A stretch of DNA of 64,000 nt from Pseudovibrio denitrificans JCM 12308 (GTDB taxonomy: Bacteria; Pseudomonadota; Alphaproteobacteria; Rhizobiales; Stappiaceae), in NCBI RefSeq assembly GCF_001310815.1, contig NZ_BAZK01000010.1, forward strand, positions 124,001 to 188,000, written 5' to 3'. The stretch's first letter is position 1, and each line of letters opens with the position of its first letter. Position numbers and translations under genes: made by a program. The notes under the pieces were generated by a model. That model did not search any database, was not told where the DNA came from, and was given only the letters and a program-made list of their open reading frames with translations. Of this stretch, positions 8,534-18,110 are shown piece after piece.

Positions 8534-9072
8534 ATGGTTGAAGTCCAACAGTTTGGAGTGGATCAGGTTGATCTCCGTGGGCCTGAAAAGAAAGATGAGC
8601 CTGCTATCCTGTCACTGCTGGTTCGGGCATTTGGGCAAAGCAATGAGGGCCGCTTGGTTGAGCGGCTTCGTGGTTGCCGCGCTTTGGTTCTGGAACGCAT
8701 TGCGACGGATAATGATGGCAATCTTCTAGGACACCTTGCATTCTCACGGGTGACTGGCACTGGTGAAGGTCACCGGCTGAAGATCAGTTGTCTTGCACCG
8801 GTTTGTGTTGAACCCGCTGCCAAGAACAAAGGTGTTGGCACCAAGCTTATCCAAGCAGCACTGGATGAGTTGCAGGGGCTGGGTGAAGATCTTGTCCTCG
8901 TGCTTGGTGCACCGGACTACTTCAACCGTTTTGGCTTTGACAGTGAGCTGGCAAAGAAGGTCCAAGGGCCGTATGCCGGACCTATCTTCATGCGCTGCCA
9001 TTTACTCAGGCGGGGCGTGAGGAGCTTCCTGTTGAAGTGACCTATGCCACGCCGTTTCAGGAGTTTGAGTAG
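8534..9072 (+). CDS. GNAT N-acetyltransferase, YhbS-like (frameshifted near the end)
   Basis: The acetyl-CoA-binding region is visible (PVCVEPAAKNKGVGTKLIQAA, about residues 92-112), followed by the LVLGAPDYFNRFGF segment typical of YhbS-type predicted acetyltransferases. As read, the frame stops at 9040 after an odd basic tail. If one G is added near 8993 (ATGG instead of ATG), the frame continues as FMALPFTQAGREELPVEV and ends PFQEFE at 9072. That gives 179 residues and matches the family's usual C-terminus. The substrate is unknown. Confidence 0.75.
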
Positions 9073-9221
9073 GTTCGGTTCCAGCCTTGTCACGAGGTCT
9101 GGTCTTGGTCATTCAAATCTGATAGTACAGCGCGAAATTTCCGATGCATCCTGCGGGCGATTGCCTGTGCCACTCTGCACGGGCTATACAGCCTGCCGCT
9201 TAACTTTTGCAAAGAATAAGA

Positions 9222-10052
9222 ATGCCGCGCTACAAAATTACCATTGATTATGACGGACGCCCTTTCGTTGGCTGGCAGCGTCAGGACAACGGCCCAACAG
9301 TTCAGGGTGTGATTGAGCGCGCGATCAAGTCTTTCACGGGTGAGACAGTGACCATTGGTGGCGCTGGCCGTACTGACTCTGGTGTTCATGCAACGGGTCA
9401 GGTGGCACATCTGGATCTTTCCAAAGACTGGCCAGCAGAAACCGTGAAAAATGCGCTGAACTTTCATGCTCAGCCGGACCCTGTCGCTATCTTGGACTGT
9501 GAGAAGGCTGGGCTTGGCTTTGATGCGCGTTTTTCTGCCATCCGCCGTCATTACCGCTACAAGATTGCCAACCGCCTTGAGCCTCTGACGCATGACCGTG
9601 GTCTAGCCTGGTACGTGAAGCCGGAGCTGGATGCGGAAGCTATGAATGAAGCGGCGCAGGTGCTGCTGGGGCATCATGATTTCACGACGTTCCGCCATAC
9701 GCGGTGTCAGGCGAAGAGCCCGTGGAAGACCATGGAGCGCATTTGCGTTTATCGCCAAGGCTATCACGTATTTCTGGAATGCAGTTCCCGCTCGTTCCTG
9801 CACAATCAGGTTCGTTCTATGGTGGGTAGTCTGCGTCTTGTAGGCGAAGGCCGCTGGACCAAGGATGATCTGAAAACTGCGTTGGAAGCATGCGATCGCA
9901 AGGCGTGTGGGCCTGTTGCCGTTCCTGAAGGGCTTTACCTCACTCAGGTGGACTATCGCACTCCAGAAGAGGATGAAGCCTCTTTCCTCGCCTATCAGGA
10001 TAGCCTGAAGAACGTTGGTGCTGATGAAGCGCCAGCGGATGAAGAAGATTAA
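9222..10052 (+). CDS. truA: tRNA pseudouridine(38-40) synthase TruA
   Basis: A 276-residue pseudouridine synthase acting on positions 38-40 of tRNA. The catalytic Asp52 lies in GRTDSGVHA. Other family segments are DYDGRPFVGWQRQ at the start, RRHYRYKI (about 110) and SFLHNQVRSMVG (about 195). I chose the ATG at 9222; an upstream TTG at 9207 is in frame but not needed. It has a short acidic tail. The convergent terminator at 10079-10105 ends it. Confidence 0.95.
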   Translation: MPRYKITIDYDGRPFVGWQRQDNGPTVQGVIERAIKSFTGETVTIGGAGRTDSGVHATGQVAHLDLSKDWPAETVKNALNFHAQPDPVAILDCEKAGLGFDARFSAIRRHYRYKIANRLEPLTHDRGLAWYVKPELDAEAMNEAAQVLLGHHDFTTFRHTRCQAKSPWKTMERICVYRQGYHVFLECSSRSFLHNQVRSMVGSLRLVGEGRWTKDDLKTALEACDRKACGPVAVPEGLYLTQVDYRTPEEDEASFLAYQDSLKNVGADEAPADEED

Positions 10053-10078
10053 GTTCTCCATCTCTGAAGCCTAAAAGG

Positions 10079-10105
10079 AAACCGGAGGCCGTCCTCCTCC
10101 GGTTT
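10079..10105. terminator. Bidirectional terminator between truA and the DUF2189 gene
   Basis: A ten-base perfect stem, AAACCGGAGG with CCTCCGGTTT around a seven-base loop, sits between the convergent gene ends. The A/T-rich arms serve both strands. Confidence 0.75.
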
Positions 10106-10111
10106 GCCGAT

Positions 10112-10932
10112 TTATTTTGCGTCTTCGAAGGTCACCACACGCTTGTAAAGGTGCCATGTGGTGTGGCCTAGCACTGGCAGTGTGACCAGCAGACCGATGA
10201 ACGCGGGGATCATGGAGACCATCAGGATTGCCGTGATGAGCAGTCCCCATCCAACCATGACCACCGGGCTTCCAGTTACGACCTTTACGCTCGTGATCAT
10301 CGCGGTGACAAAGTCCAGTTCCGTATCCAACAGGATTGGAAAAGAGACCACGCTGACGGCAAACAGCAGGACCGCAAAGAACGCCCCCACAAGATGGCCT
10401 GCCGCAAGGAACAGGAGGCCGTCTGAGGTTTCGAAGATCGTCTGCGCGAACTGCACAAATGTGCCGTAGCCCTGCATCCCCAAGAAGAGCGCCAGCAGCA
10501 GGTGGACTTTAAACATCCATAGGAACTGGATGAAAATCACCACAAAGGCCATCCAGCAATCTCACCGCGGCGTTGCTCCCACATCAGGGTGAACAGGCCA
10601 CTCATACGTGGAGTTTCCCCCGCTTGAAGCCGTCTGGAGGCTTCATAGAGCCCAAGCGCTGCAAATGGCCCAAGCAGCAGGAAGCCGCAGGCCAGCGGGT
10701 AGCTGATGTAGCTCATGTCCACCCAGAACGAGAGCAATGTAACCAGTATTCCGCCGATCATAAAGAACGCGCCGAAGGTTAAGCCAATAACCGGCGTTTT
10801 CACAAAGTCCAGAATTCCAAGCTTTAGGGAGCTTGTTATATCCTCCAAAGTAACCTGACGAACTATAGGTTTCGCCAGCTTGTTCTGCGGGTTTTGTGCA
10901 CCCGCAGGTACAGTCAGATGATTGTCTGACAT
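10112..10932 (-). CDS. DUF2189 membrane protein (frameshifted)
   Basis: Two overlapping frames form one protein of about 273 residues. The first (from 10932) carries a DUF2189-type start with an ITSSLKLGILDFVKTP helix and two membrane segments. It derails near 10549 into GWPLW. Adding one base (GCC for GC) restores IAWMAFVVIFIQFLW and joins the second frame, which has three or four further membrane segments. The total fits DUF2189, an inner-membrane family of unknown function. The start has GGGAGGG six bases upstream. It is last in a transcript after dapE and another membrane protein. Confidence 0.75.
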
Positions 10933-11026
10933 CCGTCCCTCCCAATTTTCCTCCACGTCAAGTGTGCGCGGAAACTCAGGTGAGCGCTACTGAAAATTTA
11001 AAGGGGCAGGCGAAAAACTGGTTTGA

Positions 11027-11635
11027 TCAGGCAAACAGCCGGTCAAACGAAGCGCTGATCAGGATGGAAAGCACCAGATCCAGCACAACAAGACCGATGG
11101 AAATGGAGAATGTGCATCCACCAACAATACGGGCGATCTGGAATCGGTACCACAGCACCCAGCCGACAATCGGGAATGTCAGCATGATCAGCAGAGCAGA
11201 CGGGATCAGCCCCGCCAAATAGAACAGATTGAGGAACGTCTGCGGCAGCAGAATGAGCAGTGTGCTCCAGTTTCTGACGATGATGTAAGGACCGTAGTTG
11301 CGTCCCAGCCCCAGTGATCCAGCCAGAAGACCGACGACGATCGGAAAGGCAATCCAATCCACGAACAGCGAGATGGTTTTGCCGGTGTAGAACTGAGCAC
11401 CAGTTGCAACAACTTCCGTCGCATCAGGCCCCATAGCGGCCTGATGCTCAAGCATCAAAGCCTGCTCGGAGATCAGAGACAGGAAGTAAAAGGGCAGCAA
11501 CAGGAAGATGACCAGAAAGGAGCGCCAGAAGCCGTCTGCAGACAGATCAAACTGCTGCACCGCTTCTGCCTCTCCCTTCATGATCCTCCAGGATGCAATG
11601 CAGGACTGGCGAATTTCCTGAATGCCAAGAGCCAT
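11027..11635 (-). CDS. Uncharacterised multi-pass membrane protein
   Basis: A 202-residue protein with about five hydrophobic segments, near residues 37-57, 95-115, 125-145, 150-165 and 180-197. It has no motif I can tie to a function; the layout resembles YIP1-like or transporter-associated membrane proteins. The ATG at 11635 has AGGATGG upstream. It starts 25 bases after dapE ends and is followed by the DUF2189 gene, so the three are probably co-transcribed. Confidence 0.6.
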   Translation of the reverse strand: MALGIQEIRQSCIASWRIMKGEAEAVQQFDLSADGFWRSFLVIFLLLPFYFLSLISEQALMLEHQAAMGPDATEVVATGAQFYTGKTISLFVDWIAFPIVVGLLAGSLGLGRNYGPYIIVRNWSTLLILLPQTFLNLFYLAGLIPSALLIMLTFPIVGWVLWYRFQIARIVGGCTFSISIGLVVLDLVLSILISASFDRLFA

Positions 11636-11659
11636 CACACCATCCTGTTCCTAATCAAC

Positions 11660-12829
11660 TCAAGCCTGAAAGTAATCTTGCAGGAAGCGAAAGTAGATGT
11701 CGGCGAGTTGCTCGATATCTGCCACTGCGACGTGCTCATCGACCTTGTGCATGGTCTGACCAACGAGGCCGAACTCAACTACAGCACAGTAGTTCTTGAT
11801 GAAGCGTGCATCTGAGGTGCCACCACCGGTAGATAGCTCAGGCGTGCGGCCTGTAACTGTCTTGATGGAGTTGGAGAGGGTCTGGATCAGCGCTTCGTCA
11901 TGGGTCAGGAAGCTGTCGGTTGCTTCCTTGGCGTATTCAATGCTCCAATCAAGACCTTCTGGCGCTGCATCGCTCAGAAGCTTGGTGACGTGCTCGCTCA
12001 GAGATTTGACAGACCACTGATCGTTAAAGCGAATGTTGAACTTCGCCATTACATGCGCTGGAATAACGTTGGTTGCTGTGTTGCCAACGTCGACGGTGGT
12101 GATTTCCAGATTGGATGGCTGGAAGCGCTCGTTACCTTTGTCCAGTTCCACCTCAGAAACTGCACTCAGCAGTTTGAGCATACCCGGTACAGGGTTGTCT
12201 GCCAGATGCTGATAGGCCACATGGCCCTGTGTGCCGTTGACCTTGATTGTGCCGGTCAGGGAGCCGCGGCGGCCCACTTTGATGGCATCGCCCAGAGCAT
12301 CCGGGTTGGTTGGCTCGCCCACGATACAGGCATCAAACTCGTGCCCTTGCTCTTTGGCCCACTCCAGCAGTTTCACAGTACCGTTGATTGCTGGGCCTTC
12401 TTCGTCACCGGTGATGAGGAAGGAGATCTGGCCCGGAATTCCGTCTGGATGCGCCTTCACATAGTCCAGAGCTGCTGCTGCAAACGCTGCAACGCCGCCT
12501 TTCATATCTGCCGTTCCACGTCCGTGCAGCATGCCATCAGCGATGGTGCCGTCGAACGGGCCATGGGTCCATGCGGCTTCGTCGCCTACTGGCACAACAT
12601 CGGTATGCCCTGCAAACACGAAATGCGGTTTGCCTGTGCCGATGGTGGCAAACAGGTTCTCGACGTCCGGTGTATCTTCATCGGTGAAGGTGACACGGGA
12701 AACATCAAAACCAGCGCCTGCAAGCAGGTTTTCGAGCGTGGAAAGAGCACCGCCTTCAGCCGGGGTGACACTTGGACAGCGGATAAGGTCGCGGCAGATC
12801 TGTACCGCAGGAGAAAGCGTATCAGTCAT
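11660..12829 (-). CDS. dapE: Succinyl-diaminopimelate desuccinylase
   Basis: A 389-residue M20-family zinc peptidase that cleaves N-succinyl-LL-2,6-diaminopimelate to LL-diaminopimelate and succinate, a step of lysine and peptidoglycan synthesis. Metal-ligand motifs are present: FAGHTDVVPVGD (about 70), GRGTADMKGG (about 98) and GDEEGPA (about 135), where the first Glu is catalytic. The C-terminal STGGGTSDARF is typical of DapE. The start at 12829 replaces a longer frame to 12865 that lacks family similarity. Confidence 0.94.
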   Translation of the reverse strand: MTDTLSPAVQICRDLIRCPSVTPAEGGALSTLENLLAGAGFDVSRVTFTDEDTPDVENLFATIGTGKPHFVFAGHTDVVPVGDEAAWTHGPFDGTIADGMLHGRGTADMKGGVAAFAAAALDYVKAHPDGIPGQISFLITGDEEGPAINGTVKLLEWAKEQGHEFDACIVGEPTNPDALGDAIKVGRRGSLTGTIKVNGTQGHVAYQHLADNPVPGMLKLLSAVSEVELDKGNERFQPSNLEITTVDVGNTATNVIPAHVMAKFNIRFNDQWSVKSLSEHVTKLLSDAAPEGLDWSIEYAKEATDSFLTHDEALIQTLSNSIKTVTGRTPELSTGGGTSDARFIKNYCAVVEFGLVGQTMHKVDEHVAVADIEQLADIYFRFLQDYFQA

Positions 12830-12931
12830 GCTCCGAGATTTAGCTGTGCTGTGCCAGATGGTCAATCACGAGTTGCCAGCACTTCGTGAATTTCACTGGC
12901 CTATAACACCGCAAAATCTCAACAGAGACGC

Positions 12932-13369
12932 TTACTTTTTGGGTTTGATCGGGCGGCTGTTGGACGTTGGGCCGTATCTGTTCGGGCCTTCCTCGCTTTT
13001 CAGGAAGCCAACAACGATTGGCACAAGCAGATTGAGGAAAGGCAGGAACAAGGTCAGCGCCACAAATCCCGTGATTCCACGATCCTGCAGACGCTTGATC
13101 ACAAGCATAAACATCATAAAGTTTGTGAGGAGGATCAGCGGAAACAACAGCGGGTTTGTTGCCAACATATCGTTGTAAACCTGCGCCAGTGTGAGATCTA
13201 CTGCATCACTTTCGTTGTAAGTCAGCGAGCCAGCAGTCACGCTTATAGCAATGTACATCACACAGAAGATCAGCGCGATTGCGAGCCAGTATACGCCTTT
13301 GGAGATTCGTCCAAACGGGTTGAAAAACAACCAAAACAGGTTTGTTTTCGGGCTATTTTGCTCTGGCAT
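12932..13369 (-). CDS. DUF805 family membrane protein
   Basis: A 145-residue inner-membrane protein. The N-terminal LFFNPFGRISKGVYWLA is the DUF805 signature, followed by four hydrophobic segments; VIKRLQDRG (about 95) is the second conserved stretch of the family. Its function is unknown. The ATG at 13369 is used as the start. Confidence 0.8.
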   Translation of the reverse strand: MPEQNSPKTNLFWLFFNPFGRISKGVYWLAIALIFCVMYIAISVTAGSLTYNESDAVDLTLAQVYNDMLATNPLLFPLILLTNFMMFMLVIKRLQDRGITGFVALTLFLPFLNLLVPIVVGFLKSEEGPNRYGPTSNSRPIKPKK

Positions 13370-13380
13370 TATCTGATCAC

Positions 13381-13422
13381 TTAAAGCAGCTGCCTGATGG
13401 TTAAGCGGCTGGGCTGCTTTAA
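13381..13422. repeat. Ten-base inverted repeat upstream of the DUF805 gene
   Basis: TTAAAGCAGC pairs perfectly with GCTGCTTTAA over a 22-base loop. The TAAAGCAG arm recurs in the hairpin at 35608-35651. It may be a dispersed repeat or an operator. Confidence 0.5.
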
Positions 13423-13436
13423 TCCCTCATGTTCTT

Positions 13437-13481
13437 GCGTGTTGTTATCCGAAAACCGTTCCCCACCTTACGGGAATACGC
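13437..13481. repeat. REP-like intergenic palindrome, copy B
   Basis: The core GAAAACCGTTCCCCACCTT with flanking GCGT and ATACGC matches the copies near 7454 and 38141. The remaining stretch to 13619 holds nothing I can support. Confidence 0.55.
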
Positions 13482-13619
13482 TTTAAGAAATTTCAGTTCG
13501 CAAGGATGTACGCATAATGTGAGCTGCTTTCAAGAGGGAGGCAGCCGCAAGACACAAGTGGCGGGGAAGATAATCTCCCGCCACGATACAAAATGCATGT
13601 TTCAGAGCGTGTTAGCCTG

Positions 13620-14667
13620 TCAGGAACCGATAGTCACAGTATCGAGATATCCGCTGAGTGCCTTGGTGCAGTTGATGCCCAAATCTCCGACGGCATAACC
13701 GCCTTCCATCACGAACAGTGTTGGCTTGCTCAGTCTGGCAATACGGGCGCCTATTCTGGAGAAGTCATCTGTTTTCAGTTTGAACTTGGAGATCGGGTCT
13801 TTCTCATAGGGATCCATGCCAAGTGAGACAATGATTACGTCCGGTGCAAACTTCTCAATGCTTCGGCAGGCATCTTCCATGGCTTCAGCCCACTCGACCC
13901 AGGAGGTTCCATGGGGAAGTGGGTAGTTGTGATTGTACCCTGCCCCTTCTTTCAGGCCGCGTTCATTGGCATGGCCCAGATAGTAAGGAAACTCCACTTT
14001 CGGGTCCGCATGGATAGACAGGAACTGGACGTCGGCCCGGTCATAAAAGATCGCCTGGGTTCCATTGCCGTGGTGATAGTCCACGTCAAAAATCGTGACC
14101 TTGCCCACGCCCTGATCGCGCAGATGCTGGGCTGCGATTGCGGCATTGTTCAGGAAGCAGTAGCGCCATAGAGCGGCGGTGAGCGTGGTGCCCCGGAGGG
14201 CGGCAGAGCGCGAATGCGGAGTTGTCACCGGAGAGGAGCAGATCCGCCCCGGTCAAAGCAGTTTCCGCACTCTTGCGCGCTGCAGTCCATGTGTGAGCCC
14301 CCATGGGGGTGCCAGCATCAAACGAATAGAAGCCGAGCTTACCATCAATCTGATCGGGGACGATATCGTGTCTGAGGCCATGGACTGGCCAGACAAACGG
14401 GAAGACTTCCTCTTCAGTGCGCCCTTCTGCCAGCCAGAGCTGCCAGAAATCCAGCAGGAACGTGACATAGTCCGCGTCATGCACTTTGAGGATCGGGTCC
14501 AGAGAAAAATCGTTGGGAGCAAGAACCTCTCCGAACTGCGCTTTCTTGATGTGCTCAAGAACGATTTCGGCGCGAGAGGGTATCTCGTTGGCAGGTACCA
14601 GTTTCCCATCCGAGATTTCTTTGGTCGGGGCATGCAACAGCTGATCAGGCGAAAAGATAGTCTTCAC
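13620..14667 (-). CDS. Histone-deacetylase-family acetylpolyamine amidohydrolase (frameshifted)
   Basis: Two overlapping frames make one protein of about 349 residues. The N-terminal part (GTG at 14667 with AAGGACG upstream) has the HDAC-like start and CRPPGHHA with the catalytic His pair. The C-terminal part carries CFLNNAAIAAQ, the metal-binding IFDVDYHHGNGTQ, FLSIHADP and VMEGGYAV. The join near 14165-14178 needs one removed base or two added bases; adding two gives RRLYGGYCFLNN, matching the family. The group deacetylates acetylated polyamines or related amines. It follows galM by 46 bases on the same strand. Confidence 0.8.
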
Positions 14668-14713
14668 TGTTATCGTCCTTTACAACGCCTGATGTGCTAC
14701 TCTCCTCAGCACA

Positions 14714-15756
14714 TCAGATGAAACGGTATTCTGTTATTTGCAGGTAGTGCTCAGTTGGTTGAAGCGTGGAACACGCAAACTCCTCGTGGTTTGGGCTATC
14801 AGGCCAGCATTGAGGCTCAAGGCACAGGCCAGCACGTGGACCATAGTTTTTGCCGTTAAAGCCCGGAACAGGTGTATTCAGCGAGCTGCCATCGTAAAAC
14901 TGAATGCCCGGCTCGGTTGACCAGACTTCCATCTTAATTTGAGTTTCAGGCTCAAACACGACAGCAGATAGCTCTGGCTTTTCCAGACGGAACTGGCGAA
15001 GGCAGAAGTTGTTGTCAAAACGACTGTCCTGCTCATCCTGCACCTGACGCATTTCTCGGAAATCATAGGCTGTGCCAGCCACATCGACGATTTCGCCGGT
15101 TGGGATCAACTCATCGGAAACTGGCAGATAAGAGCGGGCCGGGATCATGATCTGGTGTTTTGTCACGTCTTCATGATCACCCAGATTGAAATAGCTGTGA
15201 TGCGCAGGGTTCAGCAGGGTCGGCTTGTCTGTGGAACCGGAAAACTCAATGCGCAGCGTGTTGTCTTTGGTGAGGGTATAGCGGCATGTGATCTGGACAG
15301 TGCCCGGATAGCCTTCTTCCCCATCCGGAGATACCAAAGAGAGCAGAACGCTGTCTTCGCTGGCTTCTTCGATGGTCCAGATGCGGTGCGCAAACCCTGT
15401 ATGGCCGCCGTGGAGATGGTGACGTCCGCTTCATTGACGGAGAGTTGGAACTCGTCATTGCCGATTGAGAAGCAGCCGTTTGCAATGCGGTTGGCGCAGC
15501 GGCCTGCGGTGGCGCCCATGTGTGGTGAGTGAAGTTCGTAGTCGCGCAGATTGTCGAAGCCGAGCGTTAGGTCGCGGTCTCCCAGCTGCAGTCTGCGTAC
15601 TGTGGCTCCGTAAGTGAGGATGCTTGCGGTCAGATCTCCGCCATGCAGTGTCACTTCCTTCACAGTTTCCCGGTTTTCCAGCTCACCGAAATCACGAATA
15701 GCCACTGCTTTCCCTTTCAATTGCAGACCTGCCTCCCCCTCAGGTCGCCGTTTCAC
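14714..15756 (-). CDS. galM: Aldose 1-epimerase (frameshifted)
   Basis: One galM gene is split at about 15419. The first part has LTYGATVRRLQLGDRDLTLGF and GATAGRCANRI (about 80-90). Adding one base after GACG gives DGHHLHGGHTGFAHRIW, and the frame continues through the catalytic His region (AHHSYFNL, about 182) and the C-terminal catalytic Glu near GLCLEPQ. The restored protein is 347 residues, the usual size. It interconverts alpha- and beta-anomers of aldohexoses. I chose the GTG at 15756, six bases after AGGAGG. Confidence 0.87.
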
Positions 15757-15848
15757 TACCAACCTCCTATGAAACGAGAATTAGTACAAGCAAGACAAAA
15801 GGATACCGCCCTTTGCAGGGCTGCACGCAGCAGGATTTATTTTTTTGC

Positions 15849-16358
15849 TTATCTTGGTGTAATCACAAGCTCTTTGTTGCCGAGCGTGATTTTGCCAAGC
15901 CTGTTCAACGCAGACATCCCTAAAAGCACCTGCGAGAGCGCTTCATCTTTAAGGATAAGACTTTTAACGTTGCGTATATGAATTGAGCCCAAATAGAGAT
16001 TTGAAATTGAGGCTGTTGCACCAGAGGTGATGCCGTTGGCGGTGCGCACTTCGACAGTGAAGTCTTCATTGCGGACTCGGATGCCAGCTTTACGGGCGAT
16101 ACTGTAAGGAATAGCGAGCAGACTTGCGCCAGTGTCGATCAGGGCCTCGGTCTTATGACCGTTGATCTTGATGGAAGCCATGAAGTGGCCATTGGCAGCT
16201 TTTCTGATCCGGGTCGTGCGTTTGGTTGTCTTGGTCGGCTGGGCGTCAGGCTTAGGTTCGTGAACCTCAACAACACCCAGCAAACGCTCTTCCAGCACCT
16301 TTGGTACGATCAGTGCGGCGCAAACAACAACAACCATGACCCAGATATATCGTTGCAC
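15849..16358 (-). CDS. Retropepsin-like aspartic protease, TIGR02281 type
   Basis: A 169-residue membrane-anchored protein: one N-terminal transmembrane helix (about 6-24), a basic linker, then a single retropepsin domain with the active-site ALIDTGAS (about 80). LLGMSALNRLGKI near the end is the conserved second signature. Such clan AA proteases act as dimers; the physiological target in alphaproteobacteria is unknown. The GTG at 16358 has GGGGGAG six bases upstream, better than the upstream ATG at 16391. The 16392-16522 gap holds nothing I recognise. Confidence 0.78.
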   Translation of the reverse strand: MQRYIWVMVVVVCAALIVPKVLEERLLGVVEVHEPKPDAQPTKTTKRTTRIRKAANGHFMASIKINGHKTEALIDTGASLLAIPYSIARKAGIRVRNEDFTVEVRTANGITSGATASISNLYLGSIHIRNVKSLILKDEALSQVLLGMSALNRLGKITLGNKELVITPR

Positions 16359-16522
16359 GTGCTCCCCCGCTCCCTTTGGGCAGCATAGCATCCCGGTCTT
16401 TCGCCGTGTTCAGAGATCGCTCAGCGTTTTGCCCATTACTTTTCATAGGTATACAGCCGAGCCGAAGAGAAAGGCAAGAATTCTAATTAAAAACCGAAGA
16501 ATTCCGGAGATCTACCTAGTCA

Positions 16523-17185
16523 TCAGGTACAGGCAATTGCAGCAGCAAATTCTGTCAGGCGAGTTCGGTTGAGGCGACCATTGACGCGGACCCCGCTGCA
16601 GACATCGACACCGTATGGCTTCACAGTTTCAATCGCTTCGATGATGTTTTGCGGCGTGAGACCTCCGGCGAGGAAGACTGGTACATCCAGCTTTTCAACG
16701 ATATGGCGGCTCAGGTCCCAGTTGTGGGTTCGGCCTGTTCCGCCCAGTTCATTTTCCAAGGGGCGACCAGAATCGAGCAGGACCGCATCAGCAACACGGC
16801 CATATTCCTGTGCAATTTCAAAGGAGTATTCGTCTTCTACATGAACAACCTGAACGATGCGCGTGCTTGCAGGGAGATCAAGACGTAGCTCCTGATATTC
16901 GCCGGGGTCGATTGGGCTGACGATCTGGACTGTGTTGGTTCCACAGGTCAGCACATGTTCGACGATTTCCCGTGCAGTTGTACGGGATGTGAGGAGCCAG
17001 GTGGCAACGGCAGGTGGGATTTGCCGGGCGATGTTGAGAATGAGATCATCCTCGATCACGCCGGGGCCGGAGGGCATGTGCGCGACTAGGCCGACAGCAT
17101 CGGCACCACAAGCAACGGCTGTGGCTGCTTCGCCGGATGTTGAAATACAGCACACTTTCAGACGGGTACGAGCATTGTTTGGCAT
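16523..17185 (-). CDS. Phosphoribosylanthranilate isomerase-like (TrpF-like) protein
   Basis: A 220-residue TIM-barrel protein of the TrpF family. The catalytic Cys lies in LKVCCIST where the family usually has K-I-C-G. The catalytic Asp lies in VLLDSGRP, followed by GGTGRTHNWDLS and FLAGGLTPQNI, both standard. TrpF isomerises phosphoribosylanthranilate in tryptophan synthesis. In related genomes trpF normally sits with trpB and trpA; here it stands alone beside upp. It could be the genome's TrpF or a paralogue with another role. Confidence 0.7.
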   Translation of the reverse strand: MPNNARTRLKVCCISTSGEAATAVACGADAVGLVAHMPSGPGVIEDDLILNIARQIPPAVATWLLTSRTTAREIVEHVLTCGTNTVQIVSPIDPGEYQELRLDLPASTRIVQVVHVEDEYSFEIAQEYGRVADAVLLDSGRPLENELGGTGRTHNWDLSRHIVEKLDVPVFLAGGLTPQNIIEAIETVKPYGVDVCSGVRVNGRLNRTRLTEFAAAIACT

Positions 17186-17307
17186 TCCATCATCCCCTTC
17201 CGCTTATCGCCTTTAAACGGCATGCACCTCATAAGGGACGAATACACAGTTTTGCGGTGCGTATCGTCTCCGGTATTTCTGTCTGTATTTCTTGAGTGTC
17301 CCTACAA

Positions 17308-17339
17308 GAAAAAAGCGCCAGACCTGAGGTCTGACGCTT
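17308..17339 (-). terminator. Terminator of upp
   Basis: AAGCGCCAGACC and GGTCTGACGCTT form a long stem with a three-base loop. On the minus strand it is followed by six Ts, just after the upp stop codon. Confidence 0.85.
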
Positions 17340-17354
17340 ATAAACCAAGAAAGT

Positions 17355-17984
17355 TTATTTTGTACCGTACATCCGGTCACCGGCGTCGCCCAGACCCGGT
17401 ACGATGTAGCCCTTCTCGTTGAGCTTTTCATCGATGGATGCGGTGTAGATCGGCACGTCCGGGTGCGCTTCGTTGAAGCGCGCAACACCTTCAGGAGCTG
17501 CCAGCAGACATACGAACACCATGTTCTTCGCGCCGCGCTTTTTCAGGCGCTCAACAGCGGAGATCGCGGAGTTTGCAGTTGCGAGCATTGGGTCAACAAC
17601 AATCACCAGACGCTCGTCCAGTTCCTGTGGTGCCTTGAAGTAGTATTCAACTGCTTCCAGAGTCTTAGGATCACGGTAGAGACCGATGTGCGCAACACGA
17701 GCGGACGGGATCAGTTCCAGCATGCCTTCCAGCAGGCCGTTACCAGCGCGCAGGATGGATGCAAAGCAGAGCTTTTTACCAGCCAGAACAGGTGCTTCCA
17801 TTTCAGCGACAGGCGTGTCGATGGTCTGGGTGGTCATCTTCAGGTCGCGTGTTACTTCGTAGCACAGCAACAGAGAGATTTCGCGCAGCAAGCGGCGGAA
17901 GTCCTGCGTCGGAGTTGTTTTTCTCCGCATGTGGGTCAGCTTATGCTGGACAAGCGGGTGTGCGATTACGGTTGCGCCGGACAT
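17355..17984 (-). CDS. upp: Uracil phosphoribosyltransferase
   Basis: A 209-residue enzyme converting uracil and PRPP to UMP. The PRPP-binding loop is seen as [12 protein letters not shown] (about 128-139), and the uracil-contacting C-terminus is [16 protein letters not shown]. The start at 17984 has AGAGGAA seven bases upstream. It closes the minus-strand nucleoside locus, downstream of the URC4-like gene, and has its own terminator. Confidence 0.95.
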   Translation of the reverse strand: MSGATVIAHPLVQHKLTHMRRKTTPTQDFRRLLREISLLLCYEVTRDLKMTTQTIDTPVAEMEAPVLAGKKLCFASILRAGNGLLEGMLELIPSARVAHIGLYRDPKTLEAVEYYFKAPQELDERLVIVVDPMLATANSAISAVERLKKRGAKNMVFVCLLAAPEGVARFNEAHPDVPIYTASIDEKLNEKGYIVPGLGDAGDRMYGTK

Positions 17985-18110
17985 CGTGTTCCTCTTTTTC
18001 AACTGTCGGGTCTTTTATGTGCACCTGCCGTTTGTCAGCATGTACATGGCAGTGCGTGTCTTATGTTCGGCACCCGATATGGACGGGTGCAATTGACTTC
18101 AGGTTATAGA

